Origin: an uncultured Mucilaginibacter sp.
GTDB taxonomy: Bacteria; Bacteroidota; Bacteroidia; Sphingobacteriales; Sphingobacteriaceae
DNA length: 64,000 nt
Assembly: GCA_903891475.1 (NCBI GenBank)
Contig: CAITEP010000030.1
Coordinates: 1-64,000 of the forward strand
Reading direction: 5' to 3'
Numbering within the stretch: the stretch's first letter is position 1; every line of letters begins with the position of its first letter. The notes under the pieces are model-generated. The model did no database searches, was not told the DNA's origin, and saw nothing but the letters and a program-made list of their open reading frames with translations. Positions 18,899-28,370 of the stretch are shown one piece after another. The translations under genes were made by a program, and so were the position numbers.

Positions 18899-19175
18899 AT
18901 TTTTCTATTAGCTTTTTAATAATTTCTGGGTATTGTTTTAAATTTTTAACGTAAGTACTGCTTTTCATTTTTTTGATATGCTGTTCAATCATTCTCGCTT
19001 GTTTATATTCAAGTTCATCAATGCAAAAGTATAAAGTCCAATCTTGAACCTTGGCAGTAAAAGCATTCGTAAAATCTTTGTTTATGTGTTGGTCAATACG
19101 ATAGGACAAATCTTTACAACTACCGATATAATATCGATTTAAAGTATTTGAGTAAAGCACATAGACAGAAGCCAT
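18891..19175 (-). CDS. GIY-YIG nuclease family protein (UPF0213-like)
   Basis: A 94-residue single-domain nuclease. VYVLYS (4-9) and YYIG (15-18) are the GIY and YIG strands, R26 and E64 (within RMIEQHI) fit the catalytic arginine and metal-binding glutamate. These small stand-alone GIY-YIG proteins are frequent near tRNA genes in Bacteroidota; the biological role is unknown, though related domains are homing endonucleases and structure-specific nucleases. It starts 12 bp after the terminator hairpin of tRNA-Leu and its stop codon abuts the degraded 5' end of the tRNA-Leu pseudogene. So nuclease and duplicated tRNA form one cassette. Confidence 0.85.
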   Translation of the reverse strand: MASVYVLYSNTLNRYYIGSCKDLSYRIDQHINKDFTNAFTAKVQDWTLYFCIDELEYKQARMIEQHIKKMKSSTYVKNLKQYPEIIKKLIEKYP

Positions 19176-19186
19176 ATAAAATAAAA

Positions 19187-19208
19187 CTCCGAAACATTTG
19201 CTTCGGAG
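19187..19208 (-). terminator. Terminator of tRNA-Leu
   Basis: CTCCGAA (19187-19193) pairs with TTCGGAG (19202-19208) across an 8-nt loop; read leftward it is followed by a T-rich tail. It lies 8 bp past the tRNA 3' end and just before the GIY-YIG start codon. Confidence 0.65.
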
Positions 19209-19215
19209 CTTTCAG

Positions 19216-19299
19216 TACCCAGAGCCGGGGTCGAACCGGCACAACCGTGAAGTTATTGGTGTTTGAGACCAACGCGTCTACCGATTCCGCCATCTGGGC
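19216..19299 (-). tRNA. tRNA-Leu (anticodon CAA)
   Basis: 84 nt. The acceptor strands GCCCAGA and TCTGGGT pair, with discriminator A. The anticodon loop CTCAAAC sits on a TTGGT/ACCAA stem, giving anticodon CAA (reads UUG). A long variable arm (AACTTCACGGTT) marks a class II tRNA, and the T arm contains GGTTCGACC. No CCA is encoded. It follows hscB in the same direction. Confidence 0.95.
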
Positions 19300-19322
19300 A
19301 TTTTTTTCGGTAGTAATTCCGT

Positions 19323-19847
19323 TTAAAAGCGGGATGCAAATGTATCTAAACTCTCTCTAATTCGCAACAAGTATTTTCGTCTATAATACATTCCGGCAAT
19401 ATTATTTAATCGTTCCTCCTTTGCGGAATCACTTATGGTTTCATAATCTTGGGTTAGCTGGTCGAGTTTTTCCTTTATATCTCCCTCAATTGCAAATACT
19501 TCGGCAGTAATATTACCTAAGTCTGCCGCATTTTCTACCTCCATCAGGCGCTCATTCAAATCCATCATTTCCATCAAAAAATCTGATGGTAACTGCGGTT
19601 TAGCTCCTTCCACCAATAAATTATGGGTTTTTAAAATGTATTCAAGTCGGTTATTTTCGTCGTTTAGCGTATTATAAGCTTTATTATTTAAGGTTGATAG
19701 CTCTAAAATTTCCTGTTGTTTGGCATCATCCTCATTGGCAAAAAAATCGGGATGGTATTTTTTACTCAGCTCGTAAAACTTCTTTTTGATATAAGCCAAA
19801 TCAGGATGAAATGATTCGGGGATGTTATAAAATTCAAAATAGTTCAT
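19323..19847 (-). CDS. hscB: Fe-S cluster co-chaperone HscB
   Basis: 174 residues: a J domain (1-75) with the HPD tripeptide at 32-34 (KYHPDF), then the HscB C-terminal helical domain (about 90-174). HscB delivers the scaffold IscU to the Hsp70 HscA and stimulates its ATPase. The zinc-cysteine N-terminal extension of eukaryotic HSC20 is absent, as is usual in bacteria. The other isc genes are not here; the start codon overlaps the stop of the MCE gene by one base, so both are probably on one mRNA. Confidence 0.92.
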   Translation of the reverse strand: MNYFEFYNIPESFHPDLAYIKKKFYELSKKYHPDFFANEDDAKQQEILELSTLNNKAYNTLNDENNRLEYILKTHNLLVEGAKPQLPSDFLMEMMDLNERLMEVENAADLGNITAEVFAIEGDIKEKLDQLTQDYETISDSAKEERLNNIAGMYYRRKYLLRIRESLDTFASRF

Positions 19848-20791
19848 TATTTACTTTTCCCACCAAAAACAGAAAAACTAACATAACGTTTTGGATTGGC
19901 TTTTAAATCAATCATTAATTTGTTCAAATTGTCGGAGGCATCGGCCAAGTTTTTGTATAATTTGTCGTCACTCAATAACAAACCTAAACTGCCTTTGGTA
20001 TCATTCACCTTTGCTAAGGTAGTTTGCAAATCAAGCATTACCTTATTGGTATTGTCGAGCGTCTGTTTCAGGTTTGCGGCGGCAAGGTCGGCACTTACTT
20101 TATTAAAGTTGGTAGTAATGGAGTTAATATTGGCGGTGCTTGTTTTTAAGTTTGATGAAACCGTAGCCGTATTGGTCAAGATTTCATTAATATGACCTGA
20201 TTGATCACCTAATAGCGCGTCAATTTTTTTAGTAGTACTTTCTAAGGTTTGCAATGAATTGGCAATACTTAAAAAACTCCTGTCAACATTACGTTGAAAT
20301 TCGGGGTTCAATATTTTATTAACCGCGCCAAATGTTGAATCTAATTTAGCCATTAAACTTTCGGCCTTGGTTTGTATGGGTTGCAAGCTTTGAGCCAGGC
20401 TGCCTTGTATGCCGGCTTTCAATGTATCTTTATCTTGCGCTTCAGTATTGCTGTTGCCGTATTCAAAAACAATGGCTTTACTGCCCAAAAGGTCGGTACT
20501 TACCAGTTTTGCGAGCGTATTGGAGGGTACGTGGTATTTACGGTCGATGTTAAATTCCACCAAAGTATGCCCGTCGCTCCTTAACTCCATGCGCGAAATG
20601 CGGCCTATTTGAAATCCATTCACCAATACGGGTTTTGATACCGAAAGTCCGTCAACACTTTTATATACAGCAAAAAACCTGTTGGAAGCCGAGAAAAGAT
20701 CGTTTCCTCTTAAAAAACTGTAGCCTAATAATAATATGGTGATGGCTATAGTGGTTAAAGCCCCTATTTTTGTTTCGTTTGATATTTTCAT
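19847..20791 (-). CDS. MCE-domain (MlaD-type) lipid transport substrate-binding protein
   Basis: 314 residues. One N-terminal membrane helix (about 8-27) precedes a single MCE domain (about 38-115: FAVYKSVDGLSVSKPVLVNGFQIGRI). A long helical region (about 135-314) rich in Asn, Thr and Leu probably forms the tubular needle of MlaD-like hexamers. It should bridge the inner membrane to periplasmic lipid carriers. The usual permease (mlaE) and ATPase (mlaF) genes are not adjacent, so in this genome the system is probably split. It lies downstream of the amidase in the same direction. Confidence 0.88.
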   Translation of the reverse strand: MKISNETKIGALTTIAITILLLGYSFLRGNDLFSASNRFFAVYKSVDGLSVSKPVLVNGFQIGRISRMELRSDGHTLVEFNIDRKYHVPSNTLAKLVSTDLLGSKAIVFEYGNSNTEAQDKDTLKAGIQGSLAQSLQPIQTKAESLMAKLDSTFGAVNKILNPEFQRNVDRSFLSIANSLQTLESTTKKIDALLGDQSGHINEILTNTATVSSNLKTSTANINSITTNFNKVSADLAAANLKQTLDNTNKVMLDLQTTLAKVNDTKGSLGLLLSDDKLYKNLADASDNLNKLMIDLKANPKRYVSFSVFGGKSK

Positions 20792-20884
20792 AGTTTAATT
20801 TTGCTAAGAAGTTGATAATAACAATTAACAACGGCTTAGGTTTTTATAATATACGTTTTTGCGCAGGCTATTATTGCACTAGCC

Positions 20885-21787
20885 TCATGGAGCAGATGAT
20901 TCAACTTCGTTTTTATAATTCTGTAAAGCCCTCACAATAGAAGCAACAATTTCGTTTTGGCCATTCTCTGAATTTAGATAAGCTTCATCATCAGGGTTGT
21001 TAATGTACCCTGTTTCAATCATTACCGCGGGCATTGCACTATGGCATAATACCAATAAACCTTGCTCGCGTATGCCTTCGCTTGGTCGGCCATCAGTCTC
21101 CACAAATTCAGTATTCAATAATTCGGCTAAATGAATGCTTTGTTTGCGGTATTTGCGTTTATACTCGTTCAGTAATATCATGGCTGCCGGGTCGTTCGGA
21201 TCGGGTGTGGTATTCATTTCCGGATCATCTTCAATCAGGTTTTCCTTAATTGCTTTTTCTTCCTCTTTTGATCGCTTAAAACCATAAACCAACATCAAAA
21301 CACCCTTGCCCGACCTATTTGGTACCGTTACCGTTTTGTAAACAGGTTTGTGGTGCTTATGCCCGACCAGCTCTTTTATTTTTCTGTCAGACAGTGAATT
21401 ACAGTGAAGTGAAATAAACAAATCGCCTTTGTTCTCGTTGGCTATATCGGCGCGTCGTTGCCAGGCTACATCATCTTCGGTACTTCTTGTCAATACAACT
21501 TTTACCCCTTGTAGCTCTTTTTGTATTGCTACTTGCAATTTTAGGGCTATCGCTAACGTTACATTCCTTTCGAGAGAGAAAGAGCCAGTGGCGCCCGGTG
21601 AAAAATGACCAGTACCAGTATGCTGGCCGCCATGCCCCGCATCAACAATAATTGTTTTAATTTTATAGCCGCTACTAGTAGCTGTATCAGTTCTTAAATG
21701 ATGTACAAATGCAAACGAAAAAGATGGTAATGTTGCCAGTAATATTGATAAACCATAAATCAATCTTTCCAATGCCCTATTTTTCAT
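20885..21787 (-). CDS. N-acetylmuramoyl-L-alanine amidase (amidase_3)
   Basis: The longest frame starts at 21832 (315 residues), but the ATG at 21787 gives a normal signal peptide (MKNRALERLIYGLSILLATL) and leaves 53 bp for the divergent lptD promoter, so I prefer it (300 residues). The zinc amidase fold shows VDAGHGG, then ERN with the second zinc ligand, SLHCNS with the third, and MIETGYINN with the catalytic glutamate near the C-terminus. An insertion of about 60 residues sits between the HCN motif and the last third. It cleaves the amide bond between MurNAc and the peptide in cell separation or turnover. Confidence 0.9.
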   Translation of the reverse strand: MKNRALERLIYGLSILLATLPSFSFAFVHHLRTDTATSSGYKIKTIIVDAGHGGQHTGTGHFSPGATGSFSLERNVTLAIALKLQVAIQKELQGVKVVLTRSTEDDVAWQRRADIANENKGDLFISLHCNSLSDRKIKELVGHKHHKPVYKTVTVPNRSGKGVLMLVYGFKRSKEEEKAIKENLIEDDPEMNTTPDPNDPAAMILLNEYKRKYRKQSIHLAELLNTEFVETDGRPSEGIREQGLLVLCHSAMPAVMIETGYINNPDDEAYLNSENGQNEIVASIVRALQNYKNEVESSAP

Positions 21788-21840
21788 TATTTTTGAACGC
21801 TTTTTAACTATATCTGCAAAAATACTATTCATAATCGATT

Positions 21841-24561
21841 TTGAAATTAATCAGGTTCTTTTTTCTACCGGTAATATTATTCGCCGTAAACGTGAAAGCA
21901 TTGCCATTTGTTACCAGAGCATCTGGCATAAGCTTAACTGAACATTTATTTTTAAAGCTTGATACCAATAAAAACAAAAAACCTACTAAAGATAGTAATT
22001 TAGGGTCAAATACGAAAATAAAAAGTGTAACAACGGCTAAAGACACCAATAAAAAGGATGGTAATTCCTTAAAATCGGAGGTAATTTCACATGCCGAGGA
22101 TTCGGTAGTTACTGATCAGGATAATCAAATCACTTATCTTTACGGCAGAGCAAGAGTAAAGTATGAAGATTTTGAGCTCGACGCTGATTATATAAGGCTC
22201 GATCAGAAAAAAAACCTGCTTTTTGCCAGGGGAAGTATTGATCCGGTAACAAAAGCTTACGTAGGCAGGCCAATTTCAAAGCAAGGTAAAGACAAGCCAC
22301 TGGAGTCTGATTCTTTACTATTCAATTACAAAACTAAAAAAGGCAAAATATACAATCCGGCATCAGAGCAGGATGGCGACTTCTTGTCGGGCGGGGTGGC
22401 TAAAAAACTAAATGAAACAGAAGTAGCGTATAAAAATGTTATTTTTAGTACTTGCGAATTGCCCTATCCTGATACCCACTTTGGTATAGTGATAACAAAA
22501 GGTATTGCTGAAAAAAATAGGATAATATCAGGTCCGGCCTATTTGGAAATCGAGGGTATTCCCTTGCCACTGGTTATTCCATTTGGCTTTTTTCCAAAAC
22601 CAGATACCAGAGCATCGGGTGTAATTATCCCAACTTTTGGTGAAGATCAAAAACTAGGATTTTTCCTTCGTGATTTTGGATATTACATAGGGCTGAATGA
22701 CTATGTAGACCTTACCACAATGGGTTCCATTTATTCAAAGGGATCATATGAGCTTAAAGAAACAGTACACTATTTGGTAAGGTATAAATATGGAGGTAGT
22801 TTTAGTCTTAGTTATGGATCACATAATTATGGTTTGGAAGGCGATCCACCACAAAAGGACTACAGCTTATCATGGAGTCATACTCAAGACCCCAATGCAA
22901 ATCCTGGAAGCACTTTAAGTGCTTCGGTAAATATACAATCATCAAAATTTGCGCAAAATAACCCGGCATCTGTTAGTTATAACCCGCAATCGCTGGTAAC
23001 AGGGTCATTAAGTTCATCGGTAAACTATAGCAAAACGTGGGCTGGCACACCTTTTAACTTGAGTTTAGGGCTTACACAAAGTCAAGATCTTGTAAACCAA
23101 ACAGTTTCATTAAATCTTCCTACTTTGAGTTTTTCGATGGCCTCGTTAAGTCCTTTCGACTCGAAAGAGCGAGTGGGTGAGCAAAAGTGGTACCAAAAAG
23201 TAACAGTAAGCTATAGCTTGCAAGCGTCCAATTCAATAAACGCCCTTCCAGAATCGGAATTATTTAATGGCAGTACTTTATTAAAAGCCTTGCAAACACA
23301 TGTAACTCATAATGTACCTATTGGGTTAAGTTTAAACATACTAAAGTATTTTCAATTAAGTACAAATGTTAATTATACTGAACATTGGTATCTGCAATCA
23401 ATCAATAAAACCTATGCCAGGGGAAGCACCAATGGACGCGATTCGCTGGTTACTGATACTATTAATGGTTTTAAAAGAGCGGGTAGTTATACCTTAGGTA
23501 CAAGTTTATCAACAAAGGTATATAGTACTTTTCAGTTTAAAAGGGGCAATTTAGAAGCCATTAGACATGTAATGACTCCTTCATTAAATTTTAGTTTCAA
23601 TCCCGATTTTTCCTCATCCGGTTATGGATATTATAAAACAATAGTAAGCAACGCTATAGTGCCATATCCATATACAAGTACCAAATATTCAATATTTGAA
23701 GATGGCTTCCCTTCGCCAGGGCGCACAGCAGGAGTGGGGTTTAATCTTGATAATAACATTGAGATAAAGTTGAAGCCCAAAACCACCGATACCTCAGCAA
23801 AAGATAGAAAAATACCTATTATTCAAGGTCTATCCTTTTCATCTTTCTATAATTTTGCACAAGATAGCCTACGGTTGAGCCAAATAAATTTCTCGGCTCA
23901 TACAGCCATATTCAACCAAAAAGTAAACCTTAGTCTTTCCGGAGCGTTTAACCCTTATGTTACCAAGCTCTTTGATTCGGTAGCCAACGGGCAAATTGTG
24001 CATAATTACCGTACTATAAATACATATTCATTTCAAAACGGGCAATTCCCAACACTAACAAGTATCACTTTTTCTATGAGTGGAAGTTTAAATTCAACTA
24101 CTTTTAACCCGGTAAAACATGCAATTCCAGGTAGTAACCTGCAAAATATAACAACCAATCAGGCGCAAAGATTGGCAGCCATTAATAGCGACCCCAGTGC
24201 CTATGTCGATTTTAACGTTCCATGGAACTTATCGTTCAATTATAGCCTTAGCTACAACAATAGCTATGTAAGCTCCTCAACCTCAAATACATTGATGTTG
24301 AGCGGCGATTTTAATTTAACATCCAAATGGAAAATACAGTATTCAACCACTTATGATTTAAGAGCGCTAAAATTAAGCGGTGTACCTTCATTTTCTATTT
24401 ACCGCGATTTGCATTGTTGGGATTTGAATGTGCAATGGGTACCTTTTGGCTACTTTAAATCGTATAACGTAACTTTAAAAGTAAAGGCGGCTATTTTGCA
24501 AGACTTAAAACTTAGTAAGCGGAGCGATTATACTAGCAATTCAAATTATAATCAATATTAA
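21841..24561 (+). CDS. lptD: LPS-assembly protein LptD
   Basis: 906 residues. A signal segment (about 1-21) precedes an OstA/LptA-like beta-taco domain (about 85-260; TYLYGRARVKYEDFELDADYI, and repeats of that kind), followed by a large C-terminal beta-barrel whose strands alternate in the aromatic-edge pattern of outer-membrane proteins. LptD with LptE inserts LPS in the outer leaflet. Cysteines for the usual disulphide pairs are scarce, which is common in Bacteroidota. The stop overlaps the cinA start (TAATG). Confidence 0.88.
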   Translation: MKLIRFFFLPVILFAVNVKALPFVTRASGISLTEHLFLKLDTNKNKKPTKDSNLGSNTKIKSVTTAKDTNKKDGNSLKSEVISHAEDSVVTDQDNQITYLYGRARVKYEDFELDADYIRLDQKKNLLFARGSIDPVTKAYVGRPISKQGKDKPLESDSLLFNYKTKKGKIYNPASEQDGDFLSGGVAKKLNETEVAYKNVIFSTCELPYPDTHFGIVITKGIAEKNRIISGPAYLEIEGIPLPLVIPFGFFPKPDTRASGVIIPTFGEDQKLGFFLRDFGYYIGLNDYVDLTTMGSIYSKGSYELKETVHYLVRYKYGGSFSLSYGSHNYGLEGDPPQKDYSLSWSHTQDPNANPGSTLSASVNIQSSKFAQNNPASVSYNPQSLVTGSLSSSVNYSKTWAGTPFNLSLGLTQSQDLVNQTVSLNLPTLSFSMASLSPFDSKERVGEQKWYQKVTVSYSLQASNSINALPESELFNGSTLLKALQTHVTHNVPIGLSLNILKYFQLSTNVNYTEHWYLQSINKTYARGSTNGRDSLVTDTINGFKRAGSYTLGTSLSTKVYSTFQFKRGNLEAIRHVMTPSLNFSFNPDFSSSGYGYYKTIVSNAIVPYPYTSTKYSIFEDGFPSPGRTAGVGFNLDNNIEIKLKPKTTDTSAKDRKIPIIQGLSFSSFYNFAQDSLRLSQINFSAHTAIFNQKVNLSLSGAFNPYVTKLFDSVANGQIVHNYRTINTYSFQNGQFPTLTSITFSMSGSLNSTTFNPVKHAIPGSNLQNITTNQAQRLAAINSDPSAYVDFNVPWNLSFNYSLSYNNSYVSSSTSNTLMLSGDFNLTSKWKIQYSTTYDLRALKLSGVPSFSIYRDLHCWDLNVQWVPFGYFKSYNVTLKVKAAILQDLKLSKRSDYTSNSNYNQY

Positions 24562-25808
24562 TGTTAGCAGAGATCATTACCATAGGCGACGAAATTTTAA
24601 TAGGGCAGATTGTTGATACCAACTCTGCCTGGATAGCTGTTGAGCTGAATAAAATCGGCATCAGGGTAAAGCAAATTTCCTCAGTTTCCGACAATAGGGA
24701 GCATATTTTGACAGCCCTTGCCGAAGCCTCAAAAAGGGTAGATGTTATTTTGATAACGGGTGGCTTAGGCCCCACCAAGGATGATATCACCAAAAAAACC
24801 ATTGCTGAGTATTTTAATGTCGGTTTTGTAGAAAATGCGGAAACTTTAGCACATGTAACCGAAATTTTTGCGAGATACAACAGGCCATTATTAGAAGTAA
24901 ATAAGCAACAAGCGTTAGTGCCTGCAAACTGCGAGGTTTTGCTAAACAAAAATGGCACCGCACCGGGTATGTGGTTTAATGAAGGTGGAAAAATTTATAT
25001 TTCGATGCCCGGTGTACCTCATGAAATGATGTATATGATGGAAGATTCTGTTATTCCGAAGCTAAAATCTACTTTGAAACTACCATTTATTTTACATAAA
25101 ACGATCTTAACTGTTGGGGAAGGTGAATCATTTTTAGCAGAAAGAATTGCAGATATTGAAGATTCAATGCCTGATTATATAAAACTCGCGTATCTGCCTA
25201 AGCTTGGGCAAGTAAGGCTAAGGTTAAGCGGATATGGTGAGGATGCCAAATTTATTACAGCTAAAGTAAATGAGTACGCAGCCAAAATAGTGGAAAGAGT
25301 AGCTAATGTGGTAGCTGCAGAGGAAGATATTGCTATTGAAAAAGCGATATTGGATTTCATGCAATCCAAAGGCTTAACTTTAACAGTTGCCGAAAGTTGC
25401 ACGGGTGGTTACATATCTCATTTATTTACTCAACATGCGGGCTCATCAAAAGTATTTTTAGGCGGCGCGGTTTCTTACTCTTACGAGTTGAAAGAAAGTA
25501 TGCTAGGCGTAAAAAACGAAACACTATGGCAATATGGGGCTGTTAGTAAAGAAACCGTAACCGAAATGGTATTTGGGGCATTGAATAATTTTAATTCGGA
25601 CTATGCCATAGCCGTTACCGGAATTGCAGGTCCCGATGGCGGAACTTCGGATAAACCCGTTGGTACGGTATGGATTGCTGTTGCTAATAAGGATAAAAGT
25701 GTTATAAAAAAGTTTACCTTTGGGAATAAGCGCAAACAAAACATTGAACGTACCGCTACCACCGCGCTCAATATTTTAAATATTTTATTGCACGAAAAGG
25801 CTGAATAA
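24561..25808 (+). CDS. cinA: CinA family nicotinamide-nucleotide amidohydrolase
   Basis: 415 residues with two domains: an N-terminal COG1058 MoaB-like domain (about 1-170; TIGDEILIGQIVDTNSAW, GGLGPTKDD) with ADP-ribose/NMN-related pyrophosphatase activity, and a C-terminal PncC-type deamidase domain (about 255-415) with the catalytic-site motif TVAESCTGGYIS. Together they recycle NMN in pyridine-nucleotide salvage. It overlaps the lptD stop codon by one base and is therefore translationally coupled to it. Confidence 0.93.
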   Translation: MLAEIITIGDEILIGQIVDTNSAWIAVELNKIGIRVKQISSVSDNREHILTALAEASKRVDVILITGGLGPTKDDITKKTIAEYFNVGFVENAETLAHVTEIFARYNRPLLEVNKQQALVPANCEVLLNKNGTAPGMWFNEGGKIYISMPGVPHEMMYMMEDSVIPKLKSTLKLPFILHKTILTVGEGESFLAERIADIEDSMPDYIKLAYLPKLGQVRLRLSGYGEDAKFITAKVNEYAAKIVERVANVVAAEEDIAIEKAILDFMQSKGLTLTVAESCTGGYISHLFTQHAGSSKVFLGGAVSYSYELKESMLGVKNETLWQYGAVSKETVTEMVFGALNNFNSDYAIAVTGIAGPDGGTSDKPVGTVWIAVANKDKSVIKKFTFGNKRKQNIERTATTALNILNILLHEKAE

Positions 25809-25845
25809 TAAAAATTGAGCTAAATTTGATTACAATTTTATAATT

Positions 25846-27246
25846 ATGGCATCATATAAGTTATACCTCCCAAAAATGGGCGAAAGTGTTGCGGAGGCAA
25901 CGGTAATTAAATGGCTTAAAAAACCCGGTGATTACATTGAAGTTGATGAAGCAGTAATGGAAATTGCTACCGATAAGGTTGATTCTGATGTACCATCCCC
26001 AGTTGCCGGAAAATTATTGGTGCAACATTATCACGAAAATGATGTGGTGCAGGTAGGGGCGTTGATTGCATTGATTGAAACTGAAGGACCTGAAGATGGT
26101 TTTGTTAACAAAGAGGTAAATACCAATAATACAATTGATTCGCCAATTTCCGAACAAATAACTGAAGAAGAAGTACAAGTACCCTATGTTGACCAAATAA
26201 ATCAAAACACGCCAACAGAAGCTAAAGAGGAAACACAACAATCCAGATTTTATTCGCCTTTGGTAAAAAATATTGCAGCAAGCGAAGGGATAACAGAAAG
26301 CGAACTTAGCAAAATAGCAGGCTCAGGTATGGAGGGAAGGTTGACTAAGGACGACCTATTAAACTATATTCGCAATAGAAAGGTTGATGGTACGGGTACA
26401 GAAAATGTAACCATTACAGAGGTTGTTAGAGTACCTGAATCAATAACAGAAGAAATAGAAACCAAACCGATTGAGCAGCCAATAGCTATTGTTAATGAAC
26501 CAGTTGCTAAGGAAGCACATGCTGCACCAATAGCGGCTGGCGATGAAATAATTGAAATGGATAGGATGCGCCGCTTAATTGCGGAGCATATGGTAATGAG
26601 TAAACAAGTATCGGCACACGTTACCTCCTTTGTTGAGGTGGATGTAACCAATATTGTTTTATGGCGCGAACGTATAAAGTCAAGCTTTGAAAAACGTGAA
26701 GGTGAAAAAATCACCTATACACCAATCTTTATTGAGGCGGTAGTAAGGTCTCTTCGAGATTTCCCGATGATTAATATTTCGGTAAATGGCACACAAATAA
26801 TAAAAAAGAAAGACATCAACATTGGTATGGCAACAGCCTTGCCTAATGGTAACCTGATTGTTCCGGTTATTAAAAAGGCCGATAGTTTGAACCTTACTGG
26901 TCTTACTAAAGAGGTAAATGATTTAGCTAATCGCGCCAGAAATAATAAGCTAAAACCCGATGATATACAGGATGGTACTTTTACCATTACCAATGTAGGC
27001 TCGTTTGGTAATGTTATGGGTACGCCAATTATTAACCAACCACAAGTAGCTATTTTGGCCATTGGTATTATTCGTAAAAAACCTGCAGTTATTGAAACTT
27101 TACAAGGAGATATGATAGCCATCAGGCATATGATGTTTTTGTCTTTAAGTTACGACCACCGTGTAGTTGATGGAGCATTAGGTGGTATGTTTGTAAAACG
27201 AGTATCCGACTATCTGGAGAACTGGGATACTGAAAGGGAAATTTAA
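25846..27246 (+). CDS. 2-oxoacid dehydrogenase E2 (dihydrolipoamide acyltransferase)
   Basis: 466 residues. A lipoyl domain (1-78) has the lipoylated lysine in EIATDKVDSDV (K44). A flexible linker leads to the peripheral-subunit-binding domain (about 133-175, SPLVKNIAASEGI). The catalytic domain (about 235-466) carries SYDHRVVDG (H438, D442), the acyl-transfer site. The sequence does not settle whether it serves pyruvate, 2-oxoglutarate or branched-chain substrates; the length and single lipoyl domain favour the branched-chain or a second pyruvate type. No E1 or E3 gene is adjacent. A strong terminator follows. Confidence 0.92.
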   Translation: MASYKLYLPKMGESVAEATVIKWLKKPGDYIEVDEAVMEIATDKVDSDVPSPVAGKLLVQHYHENDVVQVGALIALIETEGPEDGFVNKEVNTNNTIDSPISEQITEEEVQVPYVDQINQNTPTEAKEETQQSRFYSPLVKNIAASEGITESELSKIAGSGMEGRLTKDDLLNYIRNRKVDGTGTENVTITEVVRVPESITEEIETKPIEQPIAIVNEPVAKEAHAAPIAAGDEIIEMDRMRRLIAEHMVMSKQVSAHVTSFVEVDVTNIVLWRERIKSSFEKREGEKITYTPIFIEAVVRSLRDFPMINISVNGTQIIKKKDINIGMATALPNGNLIVPVIKKADSLNLTGLTKEVNDLANRARNNKLKPDDIQDGTFTITNVGSFGNVMGTPIINQPQVAILAIGIIRKKPAVIETLQGDMIAIRHMMFLSLSYDHRVVDGALGGMFVKRVSDYLENWDTEREI

Positions 27247-27275
27247 GAAATCGTTTAGAGGTTAGTTTAAACTAT

Positions 27276-27312
27276 AAAATCCGGATTAAATATTTTAGTC
27301 CGGATTTTTTTT
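27276..27312 (+). terminator. Terminator after the E2 gene
   Basis: AAAATCCGGA (27276-27285) pairs with TCCGGATTTT (27299-27308), followed by T residues: a typical intrinsic terminator. Confidence 0.75.
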
Positions 27313-27503
27313 TTGAATTAGATTTTACAAAGAAAGTAGCTAATTTCCTTTTAAATGACTAAAAAACCAAAACAATTTCGAAACTGAAAAGCACAATTTA
27401 TATTCAATTTTTTAATTCAATAAGTCACCTTATATCATGATGCAAATCATTTTTTCGATTGGTTAAAATGGTCAATTTTATATCAATAAAAAGCAAACCT
27501 GAT

Positions 27504-28370
27504 ATGAAAACAATATTGATACCAACAGACTTTTCAGAAAACTCGGTACACGCTGCCGAATATGGATATTACTTGGCTCAACAGGTTAAAGCTAATGTTT
27601 TACTTTGCAATGCCATTATTGTGCCAGCCGAAATGCCCCAAACTGGGTTGGTAGTTTGGCAAGCTGATGAATATGACCTAATAAAAGAAGAGAGCGATTT
27701 GGAGTTGAGCATATTAAAAACCCGTTTATCGGGAATGGAAACCTCATTTTTCCACAATCCGGAAATTAAGGTGGTTAATAAATCGGGAACAGTTGTAGAT
27801 GTAGTGAATACCATTTATATGGAGCATAAAACCGAAATGATTGTAATTGGTTCGCATACAAAATCGGGCTTAAGCAGTTTTGTTTTGGGTAGCCATACCA
27901 ATAAATTGATTGATGATGCAGCCGGACCAGTTTTAATTGTACCTCCAACAACACCCTTACAACCGATAACAAATATTGCATTCGCTACCGATTTTAACCG
28001 AATAGATGAAGACTTGCATTACATCTATAAATTAATCCAATTGGCAAGGGCATTAAAAGCCAAAATATTACTGACCCATATTTATAACGATAAAAAGGAA
28101 TCGCCGGGGTTTATTGAAACTATTGAGCGTTTTATTGTGGAGCTATCGAACAAGGCTGATTATCCCAATATTTATTATCGATTGGTAAAAAACAGCAACC
28201 CCGAAGATGGCTTGCATTGGCTATGCGAGCAAAGTCATGTTGATATGATGGTTATGGTACATAGGCATCATAATTTTTTAGATAGTTTGTTAACAGGGAG
28301 CCATACGCATAAAATGGCGCATCAAATTAAAGTCCCATTATTGGTTTACCAATCAAAAAATAAAGCTTAA
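27504..28370 (+). CDS. Universal stress protein, two tandem Usp domains
   Basis: The frame opens at a TTG at 27459, but the conserved Usp start MKTILIPTDFSENS is at 27504, which I use (288 residues). Two Usp domains follow (about 1-140 and 150-288). The first ends with the ATP-binding pattern GSHTKSGLSSFVLGSHTNKLI, which fits G-2x-G-9x-G-[S/T]; the second retains TGSHTHKMA. It is likely an ATP-binding stress protein. A second, related two-domain Usp lies at 50982 beside the cbb3 region. It is monocistronic and ends at a hairpin. Confidence 0.88.
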   Translation: MKTILIPTDFSENSVHAAEYGYYLAQQVKANVLLCNAIIVPAEMPQTGLVVWQADEYDLIKEESDLELSILKTRLSGMETSFFHNPEIKVVNKSGTVVDVVNTIYMEHKTEMIVIGSHTKSGLSSFVLGSHTNKLIDDAAGPVLIVPPTTPLQPITNIAFATDFNRIDEDLHYIYKLIQLARALKAKILLTHIYNDKKESPGFIETIERFIVELSNKADYPNIYYRLVKNSNPEDGLHWLCEQSHVDMMVMVHRHHNFLDSLLTGSHTHKMAHQIKVPLLVYQSKNKA

